Positions 33,928-43,005 of a stretch of 64,000 bases of DNA are shown here, piece by piece. The translations under genes were made by a program, and so were the position numbers. How positions within the stretch are numbered: position 1 is the first letter of the stretch; the number at the start of each line of letters is the position of its first letter. The notes under the pieces were generated by a model that saw only the letters and a list, made by a program, of their open reading frames with translations, had not been told where the DNA came from and ran no database searches. The DNA comes from Flavobacterium salilacus subsp. salilacus (GTDB lineage: Bacteria; Bacteroidota; Bacteroidia; Flavobacteriales; Flavobacteriaceae). The stretch is taken from positions 62,001 through 126,000 of the forward strand of contig NZ_SKBP01000001.1 in the NCBI RefSeq assembly GCF_004634195.1, given 5' to 3'.

Positions 33928-34893
33928 TTGACAAATACAGACTCCATAATGGCTTCTGCCAAAAAAACAATACTTTCTGAAAGTCAGAGCATTGCCGCTT
34001 TAGTACAATATATCGACATTGATTTTGTTAAAACTACAGAAACAATTTACAACAGCAAAGGTCGCGTTGTAGTTACCGGAATAGGCAAAAGCGCTATTAT
34101 TGCTTCAAAAATAGTGGCTACTTTCAACTCAACAGGTACACCTTCACTTTTTTTGCATGCATCAGAAGCAATACATGGCGACCTTGGCATAGTACAGCCC
34201 GGCGATGTAGTTATATGTATTTCTAAAAGTGGTAACAGCCCTGAGATTAAAGTACTCGCACCTTTGTTAAAGCGTTATGGTAATGTACTTATAGGTATGA
34301 CTGCGAATAAGGATTCTTTTTTAGCCAAACAATCCGATTATGTACTGCATGCGTATGTAGAAGCGGAGTCTTGCCCAAACAACCTGGCTCCTACCAACAG
34401 TACAACGGCGCAGTTGGTAATAGGCGATGCTCTGGCGGTATGCCTCATGGAACTAAGGGGTTTTACGAGCGAAGATTTTGCAATATACCACCCGGGTGGC
34501 GCACTGGGCAAAAAATTGCTGTTGCGTGTAGGTGATATGCTGGACGATACCCACAAACCGCAGGTAAGTCCTGATTGCAGTATTAAAAAAGCAATTGTGG
34601 AAATATCTGAAAAAAGGCTTGGCGTTACAGCGGTATTAGAAAACGAAAAAATAGTAGGTATAATTACCGATGGCGATATAAGGCGGATGCTTAATGACAG
34701 GGATAATATAGCCGGCGTTACCGCTGCCGATATTATGACCCGAAACCCAAAAACAATAAAAACAACTGCAATGGCAACAGAAGCCCTTAACACCATGGAA
34801 AACTTTGCTATTACACAACTTGTAGTGGCAGATGATGGTATATATAAAGGAATATTGCATCTGCACGATATACTAAAAGAAGGAATCATCTAA
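33928..34893 (+). CDS. kdsD: KpsF/GutQ-type arabinose-5-phosphate isomerase
   Basis: A 321-residue protein with an SIS sugar-isomerase domain and a pair of CBS domains. SIS landmarks are RVVVTGIGKSAIIASKIVAT, SEAIHGDLGIV and ISKSGNSPEI. The CBS pair starts at about residue 205 (LRVGDMLDD). The enzyme converts ribulose-5-phosphate to arabinose-5-phosphate, the first step to Kdo for LPS. A TTG start at 33928 is used because the residues before the internal Met (33949), such as NTDSIMASAKKTI, fit the conserved N-terminal helix; the ATG is the alternative. It heads the operon with tatC (3-base gap), CMD and lptB. Confidence 0.93.
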   Translation: MTNTDSIMASAKKTILSESQSIAALVQYIDIDFVKTTETIYNSKGRVVVTGIGKSAIIASKIVATFNSTGTPSLFLHASEAIHGDLGIVQPGDVVICISKSGNSPEIKVLAPLLKRYGNVLIGMTANKDSFLAKQSDYVLHAYVEAESCPNNLAPTNSTTAQLVIGDALAVCLMELRGFTSEDFAIYHPGGALGKKLLLRVGDMLDDTHKPQVSPDCSIKKAIVEISEKRLGVTAVLENEKIVGIITDGDIRRMLNDRDNIAGVTAADIMTRNPKTIKTTAMATEALNTMENFAITQLVVADDGIYKGILHLHDILKEGII

Positions 34894-34896
34894 AAA

Positions 34897-35715
34897 ATGG
34901 CAAAAAAAGAGAAGAAGAATCTAAGCGAAATGTCTTTCATGGATCATTTGGAAGAGTTGCGCTGGTTATTAATAAGGAGCACATTAGCCATAGCTATTTG
35001 CGGTGCAGTGGCTTTTACTTTCAGCAATTTTATTTTTGACGAAATTATTTTTGCCCCTGTAAATGGTGATTTTGTTACCTATCGCTTTTTTTGCGACTTG
35101 GCAAATAAATATGATCTTGATAAGAGCTTTTGTATGGAAAAACTGCCGTTTGAGATACAAAGCCGTACTATGGACGGGCAGTTTTCTACCGATATATGGA
35201 CCTCTATAGCAGCAGGTTTTATACTCGCCTTTCCCATCATATTATGGGAGTTTTGGAAATTTATACGACCTGCACTATATGATACGGAACGTAAATATGC
35301 CGTTGCCTTCTTATTCTCAACATCCATACTTTTCTTTTTAGGAGTATTATTCGGCTATTATGTTATTACACCGTTATCACTTAATTTTTTAGCCAATTAC
35401 CAAATAAGCAATGTGGTTAAAAATGATATCGACCTACAATCGTACCTCAGTATTATAAAAACAACAGCTATATCGTGTGGCTTGATTTTTGAGTTGCCCA
35501 TTATAATGTATTTCCTGTCTAAGGTAGGGTTGATTAGTGCGGCTACAATGCGAAACGGAAGGCGATATGCCTATGTTATTATGCTGATATTGGCTGCCGT
35601 AGTAACACCGCCTGATGTAGTGAGCCAAATAATTGTTAGTATCCCTTTAATGATATTATATGAACTAAGTATCATTATAGCTGCACGAATGGAAAAAAGA
35701 GCTAAAACCCAATAA
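34897..35715 (+). CDS. tatC: Twin-arginine translocase subunit TatC
   Basis: A 272-residue membrane protein with six hydrophobic segments. The N-terminal MSFMDHLEELRWLLIRS is the family signature used in signal-peptide binding, and FILAFPIILWEFWKFIRPAL is the conserved second cytoplasmic-loop region. GLIFELPIIMYFLSKVGLI and the PPDVVSQIIVSIPLMILYE segment complete the pattern. It forms the receptor of the Tat export pathway with TatA, which is not in the window. It sits 3 bases after kdsD. Confidence 0.97.
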   Translation: MAKKEKKNLSEMSFMDHLEELRWLLIRSTLAIAICGAVAFTFSNFIFDEIIFAPVNGDFVTYRFFCDLANKYDLDKSFCMEKLPFEIQSRTMDGQFSTDIWTSIAAGFILAFPIILWEFWKFIRPALYDTERKYAVAFLFSTSILFFLGVLFGYYVITPLSLNFLANYQISNVVKNDIDLQSYLSIIKTTAISCGLIFELPIIMYFLSKVGLISAATMRNGRRYAYVIMLILAAVVTPPDVVSQIIVSIPLMILYELSIIIAARMEKRAKTQ

Positions 35716-35718
35716 TGT

Positions 35719-36072
35719 ATGGCTGATATAGTAGAAGAATTTAATGAGTACCGCCAAAAAATGAACGATAAGTTATTGGCGGATAATAATAAAATTATTA
35801 AACGTATCTTTAACCTTGACACCAATGCCTATATGGAGGGCGCACTTGATGTAAAGACGAAAGAACTGCTGGGGTTGGTAGCTTCGGCAGTACTGCGTTG
35901 CGACGATTGTATTAAGTATCATTTGGAAACCTGCCATAAAGAGGGATTGAACAAAGAGCAGGTTATGGAAGCCTTGAGTATAGCCACGCTGGTGGGCGGT
36001 ACTATAGTAATACCACACCTGAGGCGAGCTTACGAATTTTGGGAGGCATTAGAAGATAATTCCAAAGCATAG
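35719..36072 (+). CDS. Carboxymuconolactone decarboxylase family protein
   Basis: A 117-residue AhpD-like helical protein. The redox motif is LRCDDCIKYHLETCHKEG, with CxxCxxxH, and the N-terminal FNEYRQKMNDKLLADNN helix plus KTKELLGLVASAVL are typical. It probably acts as a small disulfide or peroxide-related enzyme of unknown substrate. It lies between tatC (3-base gap) and lptB (23 bases) in the same operon. Confidence 0.9.
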   Translation: MADIVEEFNEYRQKMNDKLLADNNKIIKRIFNLDTNAYMEGALDVKTKELLGLVASAVLRCDDCIKYHLETCHKEGLNKEQVMEALSIATLVGGTIVIPHLRRAYEFWEALEDNSKA

Positions 36073-36095
36073 GCAGTTATAAACCTTACACAACT

Positions 36096-36881
36096 ATGAT
36101 TTTAAGAGCAGATAATTTAGTAAAGACATATAAAGGGCGTAGTGTTGTAAAAGGCATTTCGGTACAGGTAGAACAAGGCGAAATTGTTGGGCTTCTTGGT
36201 CCTAACGGTGCCGGTAAAACCACTTCATTTTACATGATTGTAGGGTTGGTAAAGCCTAACAGCGGAAAAATTTACCTTGACGATATGGAAATTACTAATT
36301 TCCCGATGTACAAGCGTGCCCAAAACGGTATTGGCTACCTAGCACAGGAGGCTTCTGTTTTTCGTAAGTTGAGTATTGAGGATAACATATTAAGTGTATT
36401 ACAGCTTACTAAACTTTCTAAAAAGGAACAGGAGGCAAAAATGGAATCGCTTATTGATGAGTTTTCGCTACAACATATTCGTACCAATCGTGGCGATTTA
36501 CTATCGGGTGGTGAGCGCAGGCGTACCGAGATAGCACGTGCACTGGCTACCGACCCGAAATTTATTTTGCTCGATGAGCCTTTTGCAGGTGTTGATCCTG
36601 TAGCGGTAGAGGATATTCAGCGTATTGTAGCACAGTTAAAAAATAAAAACATCGGTATTCTTATTACTGACCATAACGTACAGGAAACCCTTGCTATTAC
36701 CGATAAAACTTATCTGATGTTTGAAGGAGGTATCCTAAAAGCAGGTATGCCGGAAGAACTGGTAGAGGATGAAATGGTGCGTAAGGTGTACTTAGGGCAA
36801 AACTTTGAGTTGCGTAAAAAGAAACTTGATTTTCAGCATCGTATCGAAGAGGCTGAAATGAAGGAAGAGGATAATATTTAG
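36096..36881 (+). CDS. lptB: LPS export ABC transporter ATP-binding protein LptB
   Basis: A 261-residue cytoplasmic ATPase that drives lipopolysaccharide transport from the inner membrane with LptFG and LptC. The Walker A is LLGPNGAGKTTSFYMIV, the signature is LLSGGERRRTEIARALA, Walker B is FILLDEPFAGVDPVAVEDIQ, and LITDHNVQETL is the H-loop. The C-terminal acidic tail is typical for Bacteroidota. It ends the kdsD operon, and its stop overlaps the stop of the convergent AAA+ gene by 4 bases. With kdsD it ties the operon to LPS assembly. Confidence 0.95.
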   Translation: MILRADNLVKTYKGRSVVKGISVQVEQGEIVGLLGPNGAGKTTSFYMIVGLVKPNSGKIYLDDMEITNFPMYKRAQNGIGYLAQEASVFRKLSIEDNILSVLQLTKLSKKEQEAKMESLIDEFSLQHIRTNRGDLLSGGERRRTEIARALATDPKFILLDEPFAGVDPVAVEDIQRIVAQLKNKNIGILITDHNVQETLAITDKTYLMFEGGILKAGMPEELVEDEMVRKVYLGQNFELRKKKLDFQHRIEEAEMKEEDNI

Positions 36882-38542
36882 TTTATATATTTACCTGCAA
36901 ACTCGTCAAAAGGTATATCTGCTTCTTCCATAGTTGTAAGTATTTCACGTGTAATGGGAGCTATAGGAGCCGTTCTGTTAGCATGCTTTGTAAAACTTGT
37001 CCCAAAAACATTCCGTGCAAGGCGTGCATTTCCAAACTTATCTCCTTTATTAGCATATAAAATTGTAAATAACTCTTTTACTTTAGTATGCGCTGCTCCT
37101 GTTAATATAAAACCGGCTTTCTCTGCCATCTTTGAGTATATCTGCGTCAGTTCATCCCCATCATAATCCTTAAAGTAAAAATACTTCCCAAAACGAGATT
37201 GCAAACCAGGATTTGAATTAATAAAATGATTCATTTCATTCTCATAACCAGCTACAATTACTGCAAGATCTCCCCTATGGTCTTCCATTCTTTTCAAGAT
37301 AGCAGCTATTGCTTCCGGTCCAAAATCATTACTGCTATTACTTTGGCTCAGTGCATAGGCTTCATCTATAAATAAAACACCATTCATAGCTTTTTTAATA
37401 ACTTTATCTGTTTTTATAGCAGTTTGTCCAACATATCCGGCAACTAAACCACTACGGTCAGTTTCAACAAAATTATCTCCTGACAAAACTTCCATCTCAC
37501 TATATATCCTACCTAGAATTCTGGCTATGGTAGTCTTTCCCGTACCCGGAGACCCCATAAAAACTGCATGAAGGGAAGATTTAAATTGAGGAAGACCTTC
37601 TTTATCCCTAAGTCTATTAATTTTTATAACATTTATAAGTGATTTAATATCCTCCTTAATATTATCTAAACCTATAAGATCATTAAGTTCATCTAATGCC
37701 GATATATTTTCAGTCTTTTGGGATTTAAAGTTTTTCTTTTTATCTAATTTAGACTCTTCTTTATTAATGTGGTCAAGATAATTGTTATTTATTTCCTTTA
37801 GATTTTCTATCTCATCTTTTGTTACTGTACCATCAGCCTTTACAACTATTTCAGCAAACTCATAAAGAGCTTTTTTTATAACATTAAGCTCATCTTCATC
37901 AAATAAAGGAAATGAATTTAAAGTAAAATCGCAATCGTAGGTCTCTAACATAGAGAAAAAAACTTTTTGACTATCATAGATTTTAATAAAAATTTCTACT
38001 ATTTCTTCCTCCGGCAATGTTTTTAATGATTCCAGCGAATTACTATCTTCATCCCCAACAATTGTACTAGATAAAAGAGCAAAAGCAAATTTATACAATA
38101 TTCCAAATTCTTCTCCTTTAGTAGCCAAAAGCAATATTTTAGTAAAATCCTCAATCACATAAGCACGATGATTAACTTCCATATCACTAATAATAGGATT
38201 AATATCATCTATTATACTCTGTATGTTGTTTACAAGTTTTTTATATGGACTTTCAAATATCTCTGACGATTTATACTGTGGTTTAAACAGTTTTATTATT
38301 TCTTCATTTTCAGATTGAATCGCAAAATTAGAAGCTGTCATTCCCTCATGATTTTCCATATCTATATTTGCGCCTCTAGAAATAATAAACTTGGCAAGCG
38401 ACGTATGTCCATATGCACAGGCTATCATTAGAGATGTATTGCCATCTTCGTCTGTAATATTAATATCATCAACTTCTGTGAGACTTTGACGATATGAACG
38501 TATATTACCTGATTTTGCTGCTTTAAATAACTTTGAATTCAT
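36878..38542 (-). CDS. Ankyrin-repeat, TerB-like, CbxX-type AAA+ ATPase
   Basis: A 554-residue protein. Residues 1-90 are ankyrin repeats (FKAAKSGNIRSYRQSL, then DGNTSLMIACAYGHTSLAKF). Residues about 125-255 form a helical domain with FALLSSTIV and VVKADGTVTKDEIENL, the acidic ADGxxxxxE motif of TerB-like domains. Residues about 280-550 are a CbxX/CfxQ AAA+ ATPase: GSPGTGKTTIARILGRIY (Walker A at 330-337), GVLFIDEAYALSQ (Walker B), AGYENEMNHFINSNPGLQSR (sensor and Arg finger). It probably remodels a partner protein. It follows the DnaJ-zinc-finger gene by 2 bases on the same strand, so they are one operon; the low-GC middle third and unusual make-up suggest an accessory system. Confidence 0.85.
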   Translation of the reverse strand: MNSKLFKAAKSGNIRSYRQSLTEVDDINITDEDGNTSLMIACAYGHTSLAKFIISRGANIDMENHEGMTASNFAIQSENEEIIKLFKPQYKSSEIFESPYKKLVNNIQSIIDDINPIISDMEVNHRAYVIEDFTKILLLATKGEEFGILYKFAFALLSSTIVGDEDSNSLESLKTLPEEEIVEIFIKIYDSQKVFFSMLETYDCDFTLNSFPLFDEDELNVIKKALYEFAEIVVKADGTVTKDEIENLKEINNNYLDHINKEESKLDKKKNFKSQKTENISALDELNDLIGLDNIKEDIKSLINVIKINRLRDKEGLPQFKSSLHAVFMGSPGTGKTTIARILGRIYSEMEVLSGDNFVETDRSGLVAGYVGQTAIKTDKVIKKAMNGVLFIDEAYALSQSNSSNDFGPEAIAAILKRMEDHRGDLAVIVAGYENEMNHFINSNPGLQSRFGKYFYFKDYDGDELTQIYSKMAEKAGFILTGAAHTKVKELFTILYANKGDKFGNARLARNVFGTSFTKHANRTAPIAPITREILTTMEEADIPFDEFAGKYIN

Positions 38543-38544
38543 AA

Positions 38545-40017
38545 CTATCTAAAATATTCGTCCAGCATTTGTTCGTTTGTAAGCCCACTAAACTGCTGCG
38601 CTTTGTGCTGTATTGTTTTAACTTCTTCTTCGGAAACTTTAAATAATTCTGCCAGTTTTTTAAATGCCTTTTCTTCCTCCGCAGTTGCCTCTTTGTTGCT
38701 AATAGCGCAATGCCACGCAAAAATCAGGCTTCTCCTGTCTTTCCTTACACCTTTTATATATGGTCTTATCTCGTCCAGGCTGTAGGTTCTTGTAAGGCCG
38801 GAAGTTACTTTTTCCTTTTTCGATTTACTAATCTTCATTTCATCTAAAAGGTTATCAAACAGTTCTTTCTCGGCAGCCTGCGTTTCATTATCTGCCCTAA
38901 ACATATAACCTGCTATGTACATAAAGGCAGCCTGCCTGCTTTTTTTGGTAAAATTGCTTATCAACCGGCTAAACCAGCCTTGCTTATAAGTGTGGCTTTT
39001 AGGAAGCTCTGTATAATAGCAAATATTGTTTTCTCCTAATACATATAGCGTGTAAGGCTTCCCTTCAAATGAAAATGAGACTTTTGTAATGGGTACATTT
39101 TCTAAAGAAGAGCTTACGCGACCCAATCTTGTATTTTTATATTGTTTTGTAAAATCATCAAGTTCATTAAATACATCTTTTACATATTCGTTTTCTGAGA
39201 TTAAACTATCGCGGTTATCATATATTATTTCATCTTCCTTACTCCACTCTACCAAATCATCATCAAAAAAGGAGGTGTTTTCTGTTTTTTTAAGCGCATC
39301 AATCAGGTTTGAATCGTTTACAAAATAATAATCTTTAGTATAATTTTTAAAAGCTGTCCTATATCCTTTAAAAGTCTGGTAATAACTTGTACCATCGCAC
39401 TTAGGGCATATAATCCGACCCATGCCGGCACAGCCTGTACATTGTCCCATACCATTGCAGCTACTGCAATCTATATGTCCATCGCCACTACACCAAAAGC
39501 AGTTATCTCCCATTAATATGTCCAAATCACTTTTTGGTCCGGGCTTACGCTTTTTTAAACCAGTGCCACGGCAATGTGTACATACTTTGCTCCTCTTGCC
39601 ACGGCATGTATTGCAAACGCCATTACCATTACAGCTAGAGCACTTGCTCTCGGGTGAGCATGTATGTGTTACAACAGTATCCATAAGTGCAAACTTCTTT
39701 TCATCATATTCCCCCGCAACATCCGGCAAATTATAATCAAAGTCAAATAAGCCATATTTGGCTTTAGTGTTTGTTCTTTGCAGTTCATTCCCTGCCTCCT
39801 CACCATCAAAATAGCAGCGCTCTACAAGCATATATTTTAATAGTGCCTTGCAGGCAGTTTCGCGTGTAATTTCTACATCGTCGGCAAATGCTAAAAGATA
39901 TTTTATAGAGTCAAAGTCTGCACTGTTTGCATTAATAAATTCTATTAAATTCTTATTATCGTCAGCGTGTAAGCCTGCAATATCTTTATAGGGCTTAGTA
40001 ATTGTAGGTTTTGGCAT
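38545..40017 (-). CDS. DnaJ-type zinc-finger and TerB-like domain protein
   Basis: A 490-residue protein. Residues about 120-210 contain a long run of CxxCxGxG-type repeats (KCSSCNGNGVCNTCRGK, VCTHCRGTG, CSSCNGMGQCTGCAGMG, CPKC) as in the DnaJ cysteine-rich domain, but no J domain is present. The first 110 residues and the middle are unassigned. Residues about 375-485 look like a TerB-like helical domain (AAFMYIAGYMFRADNETQAA, then LIFAWHCAISNKEATAEEE). The start is MPKPTITKPYKDIAG; a TATATTTG promoter element lies just upstream. It heads a two-gene operon with the AAA+ gene. Together they may form a protein-remodelling or stress system. Confidence 0.8.
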   Translation of the reverse strand: MPKPTITKPYKDIAGLHADDNKNLIEFINANSADFDSIKYLLAFADDVEITRETACKALLKYMLVERCYFDGEEAGNELQRTNTKAKYGLFDFDYNLPDVAGEYDEKKFALMDTVVTHTCSPESKCSSCNGNGVCNTCRGKRSKVCTHCRGTGLKKRKPGPKSDLDILMGDNCFWCSGDGHIDCSSCNGMGQCTGCAGMGRIICPKCDGTSYYQTFKGYRTAFKNYTKDYYFVNDSNLIDALKKTENTSFFDDDLVEWSKEDEIIYDNRDSLISENEYVKDVFNELDDFTKQYKNTRLGRVSSSLENVPITKVSFSFEGKPYTLYVLGENNICYYTELPKSHTYKQGWFSRLISNFTKKSRQAAFMYIAGYMFRADNETQAAEKELFDNLLDEMKISKSKKEKVTSGLTRTYSLDEIRPYIKGVRKDRRSLIFAWHCAISNKEATAEEEKAFKKLAELFKVSEEEVKTIQHKAQQFSGLTNEQMLDEYFR

Positions 40018-40039
40018 ATGTTATAATATTGTCAAAAAA

Positions 40040-40073
40040 CAAATATAAATAAATAGATTTATAAGGCGGGCAA
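40040..40073 (-). promoter_or_regulatory. Promoter of the zinc-finger/AAA+ operon
   Basis: On the minus strand a -7 element TATATTTG (40047-40040) is preceded, 23 bases upstream, by TTG (40073-40071). The spacing is a little longer than usual. It lies 23 bases before the start at 40017, so the operon is transcribed independently of the GH25 gene. Confidence 0.42.
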
Positions 40074-40177
40074 TAATGTTCGCACTCATCTAATTTGTTT
40101 TTGAAAATAATATCCGATTTAAAGAATATTCGGAAGATTGTGTTAATACTATTGTATTCTACACGTGGTTAAAAATC

Positions 40178-41068
40178 TTATTTACCAGAAATTACCAACT
40201 CCATCAAACTCTCTAAGTTTCCATTATAAATATTTACATCCACATTCCCGTCAATACCTTTTATTTGGGCTTTATCGGTAAATTGCCAAAAAAGCCATTC
40301 TTTGTGTATCTCCTCTTCAAAAAAGCTGTAATTGGCTATCCACAGGTTATAATCGGTAAATTCTTTTTTCAAGAAATCGGTATAAAAACTCTCTCCACTA
40401 TATATAATAGGTTTAACGCCATAGTGGCGCTCTACTATGTCCAGCCATCGTTGTAAACCTGTTTTAAGGCTGTCCAAACTTTGTGTTCTGGGTATTTTCT
40501 CAATATCAAGCACGGGCGGTAAGTCGCCTTTGGTAAGTTGTACCGTTTTAATAAAATTATTGGCTTGTATAATAGAATTCTCATCAGGACGATAGTAATG
40601 ATATGCTCCACGCAAATAACCGTTTTCTTTACTGTGCTTCCAGTTCTTCTTAAACTTGCTGTCTGTTTTATCTTTACCTGCTGTAGCACGGATGAATATA
40701 AAGTGTAAAGGAAATTCTTCTTCGGCTTGCTGTAGCTCATTCCAGCCTATTGTACCCTGATATTCTGAAATATCAATACCAAATATTTTATCTTTATGAC
40801 GTCCTACTATTTCATAAATACGCAGGTCGGCAAGTTTGCGTTCTTCTTTAGTTAATGCTTTACTGTGCTTATCTGTTTTAAAACCCAGATAATACAACAA
40901 GCCATTACGGTATTTATAACCGGCAAGGAGAATAACCGCGACAAAAAAAACAATCGTCCACCGTTTTACCTTACTCCAAACAGAAATTTTCTTCTTCTTT
41001 ACAGGCTTTCTTTTGGTTTGAGGTCTTTTAGGCAAAGGTGCTTTTTTGGATGGCGCAGGACGCTTCAT
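40178..41068 (-). CDS. Glycoside hydrolase family 25 (lysozyme-like) protein
   Basis: A 296-residue protein. A basic Pro/Lys-rich cytoplasmic N-terminus (first 30 residues) precedes one membrane anchor (WTIVFFVAVILLAGYKY). The GH25 domain begins at FGIDISEYQGTIGW and contains FIFIRATAGKDKTDSKF, GAYHYYRP, PPVLDIEK (catalytic Glu) and NLWIANYSF with WLFWQFTDKAQIKGI. It would cleave peptidoglycan on the periplasmic side. It stands 3 bases after pssA and may be cotranscribed with it. Confidence 0.92.
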   Translation of the reverse strand: MKRPAPSKKAPLPKRPQTKRKPVKKKKISVWSKVKRWTIVFFVAVILLAGYKYRNGLLYYLGFKTDKHSKALTKEERKLADLRIYEIVGRHKDKIFGIDISEYQGTIGWNELQQAEEEFPLHFIFIRATAGKDKTDSKFKKNWKHSKENGYLRGAYHYYRPDENSIIQANNFIKTVQLTKGDLPPVLDIEKIPRTQSLDSLKTGLQRWLDIVERHYGVKPIIYSGESFYTDFLKKEFTDYNLWIANYSFFEEEIHKEWLFWQFTDKAQIKGIDGNVDVNIYNGNLESLMELVISGK

Positions 41069-41071
41069 GTA

Positions 41072-41818
41072 CTATACAGACTTTTCTATAAATTTATTAT
41101 TAATATAAGAAAGTATAACATACGAAAGTATGATAAGCGGGATACCTAAATACTCAAAAAAGAATAATAACAATGCTGAAAACACAAGAAAAATCAACTG
41201 TATTTTATTAGTATGCCAGTTAAAGTATTTTACTTTGAGCGAAAACAGGGGTATCTCGGCATTTAACAAAAATGCACTAAGCAGGCTAATACCTACCAGT
41301 ATATACGGGTTGCTAAGCGATTCGAATATAAACCCTGAACCATCAGAATGGTTTAGTATTACAGGAAGGCTCAGTATAAACAGTGCGTTTGCAGGAGTAG
41401 GCAACCCTATAAAAGAATCTGTCTGTCGGGTATCAACATTAAATTTTGCCAGCCTGTAACAGGATGCTAACGTGATTATAAACCCAACATAGGGTAACAT
41501 ACCCAGATAGTAATTATCCGCACTCAGGTTATAATCATCATGCAATTCCTGTATATTTTCAAGCAACTTGTACATAACCACTCCGGGTACTACTCCACTG
41601 GTAACCATATCGGCAAGCGAATCGAGTTGCAGCCCTATAGCGCTTTGCGCTTTTAAAATACGGGCAAAAAAACCATCCCAAAAATCGAAAAATATACCTA
41701 TACACACCCATATAAATGCCATTTGTAAATTGGTATCAAAAGCATATACAAGGGCAACAAGCCCTGCAGTAAGGTTAAGGAGCGTAATGAAATTGGGTAT
41801 TTGTTTGATAACAGACAT
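41072..41818 (-). CDS. pssA: CDP-diacylglycerol--serine O-phosphatidyltransferase
   Basis: A 248-residue membrane enzyme making phosphatidylserine from CDP-diacylglycerol and serine. The start MSVIKQIPNFITLLNLTAGL is preferred; a frame 33 bases longer lacks family likeness. The CDP-alcohol motif is complete: DFWDGFFARILKAQSAIG and then LQLDSLADM (pattern D..DG..AR, then G...D...D). Several further hydrophobic segments follow. It supplies phosphatidylethanolamine synthesis; the decarboxylase gene is not in the window. It lies upstream of the GH25 gene on the same strand. Confidence 0.92.
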   Translation of the reverse strand: MSVIKQIPNFITLLNLTAGLVALVYAFDTNLQMAFIWVCIGIFFDFWDGFFARILKAQSAIGLQLDSLADMVTSGVVPGVVMYKLLENIQELHDDYNLSADNYYLGMLPYVGFIITLASCYRLAKFNVDTRQTDSFIGLPTPANALFILSLPVILNHSDGSGFIFESLSNPYILVGISLLSAFLLNAEIPLFSLKVKYFNWHTNKIQLIFLVFSALLLFFFEYLGIPLIILSYVILSYINNKFIEKSV

Positions 41819-41918
41819 TGTATATAATTTTTTACAACGCAAAGTTAACACAATAAGTTAATTGAATTAGAGTTTAGTAATTGAGATTTTTATGTAATAT
41901 TTGCACAAAATAACAGCG

Positions 41919-42992
41919 TTGAGAAAGTTTCTTTTAATTATATCATTTTTTTTATCACTATATACTTATGCCCAGTCTGTTGCAAAGTATTCTAACGAGT
42001 TTATGAATATTGGGGTAGATGCGGCTGCATTAGGTATGAGCAATGCCGTTACAGGGCATACTAATGATGTGAACTCAGGATACTGGAACCCTGCAGGGCT
42101 TATACATGTAGAAGATAAACAGATTGCCCTTATGCACGCCAGTTACTTTGCCAATATAGCACAGTATGATTATGCAGGCTTTGCCATGCCTATAGACAAT
42201 CGCTCGGCATTTGGTATATCAATAATACGTTTTGGGGTTGACGATATCCTGAATACTACTCAACTTATAGACAGCGAAGGTAATATTGATTATAATCGAA
42301 TAAGCCTTTTTTCTACTGCCGATTATGGTGTTACACTATCTTACGCACGGTCGCTACCGCTGGATGGTTTAAACTACGGTATTAATGCCAAAGTGATACG
42401 CAGGATAATTGGCGATTTTGCCAACTCATGGGGCTTTGGTTTCGATATCGGGCTACAATATCAAACTAAAAATGAATGGAAAATAGGCTTAATGCTTCGT
42501 GATATAACTACAACTTATAATGTATGGAGCATTGATGAGGAAGAGTATGCCACCATTCGTGATGCTGTGCCGGGCGAAAATCAGGAACTGCCCGAAACTA
42601 CCGAAATAACATTGCCCAAAGCACAACTTGGCTTTGCAAAAAAATTCCTGATACGCTATGATTACAGTATTTTGGCTGCCGCCAATTTAAATATGCGCTT
42701 TGCACAAACTAATGATATTATTTCTACCGAAGCGGTAAGTATAGATCCTGCTGTTGGCTTTGAGTTTGGGTACATCGATTTGGTATTTTTAAGAGGTGGT
42801 GTGGGCAACTTCCAGACCATTACACAGATAGACGGCTCAGATAAATTAGGCTTTCAGCCTAATATTGGTTTGGGTTTTAAATACAGGGGAATTTCTATAG
42901 ATTATGCCCTTACGGACATTGGGGATCAAAGTGCTGCTCTTTATTCAAATATTTTTTCTCTTAAAGTAGATTTGGGTAACTTTATACGCTAA
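41919..42992 (+). CDS. PorV2-like type IX sorting system outer-membrane protein
   Basis: A beta-barrel protein of about 357 residues. A TTG start at 41919 gives the signal peptide MRKFLLIISFFLSLYTYAQS; a TTG at 41901 is the other option, but it lies within the likely promoter. The mature part has AALGMSNAVTGHTNDVNSGY, WNPAGLIHVEDKQIALMHAS and a repeated strand pattern ending DYALTDIGDQSAALYSNIF and SLKVDLGNFIR. This matches the PorV/PorP-like FadL-fold family, of the form usually called PorV2. PorV is a shuttle of the type IX secretion system in Bacteroidota; a PorV2 role is less certain. It is followed after 13 bases by the DUF4105 gene. Confidence 0.82.
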   Translation: MRKFLLIISFFLSLYTYAQSVAKYSNEFMNIGVDAAALGMSNAVTGHTNDVNSGYWNPAGLIHVEDKQIALMHASYFANIAQYDYAGFAMPIDNRSAFGISIIRFGVDDILNTTQLIDSEGNIDYNRISLFSTADYGVTLSYARSLPLDGLNYGINAKVIRRIIGDFANSWGFGFDIGLQYQTKNEWKIGLMLRDITTTYNVWSIDEEEYATIRDAVPGENQELPETTEITLPKAQLGFAKKFLIRYDYSILAAANLNMRFAQTNDIISTEAVSIDPAVGFEFGYIDLVFLRGGVGNFQTITQIDGSDKLGFQPNIGLGFKYRGISIDYALTDIGDQSAALYSNIFSLKVDLGNFIR

Positions 42993-43005
42993 AAACCAAA
43001 TCCTG

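Noticed and set aside
38523..38720. A minus-strand open frame of 65 codons overlapping the start of the AAA+ gene and the end of the zinc-finger gene.
   Set aside because: It overlaps both well-supported genes in another frame, has no family likeness, and looks like a shadow.
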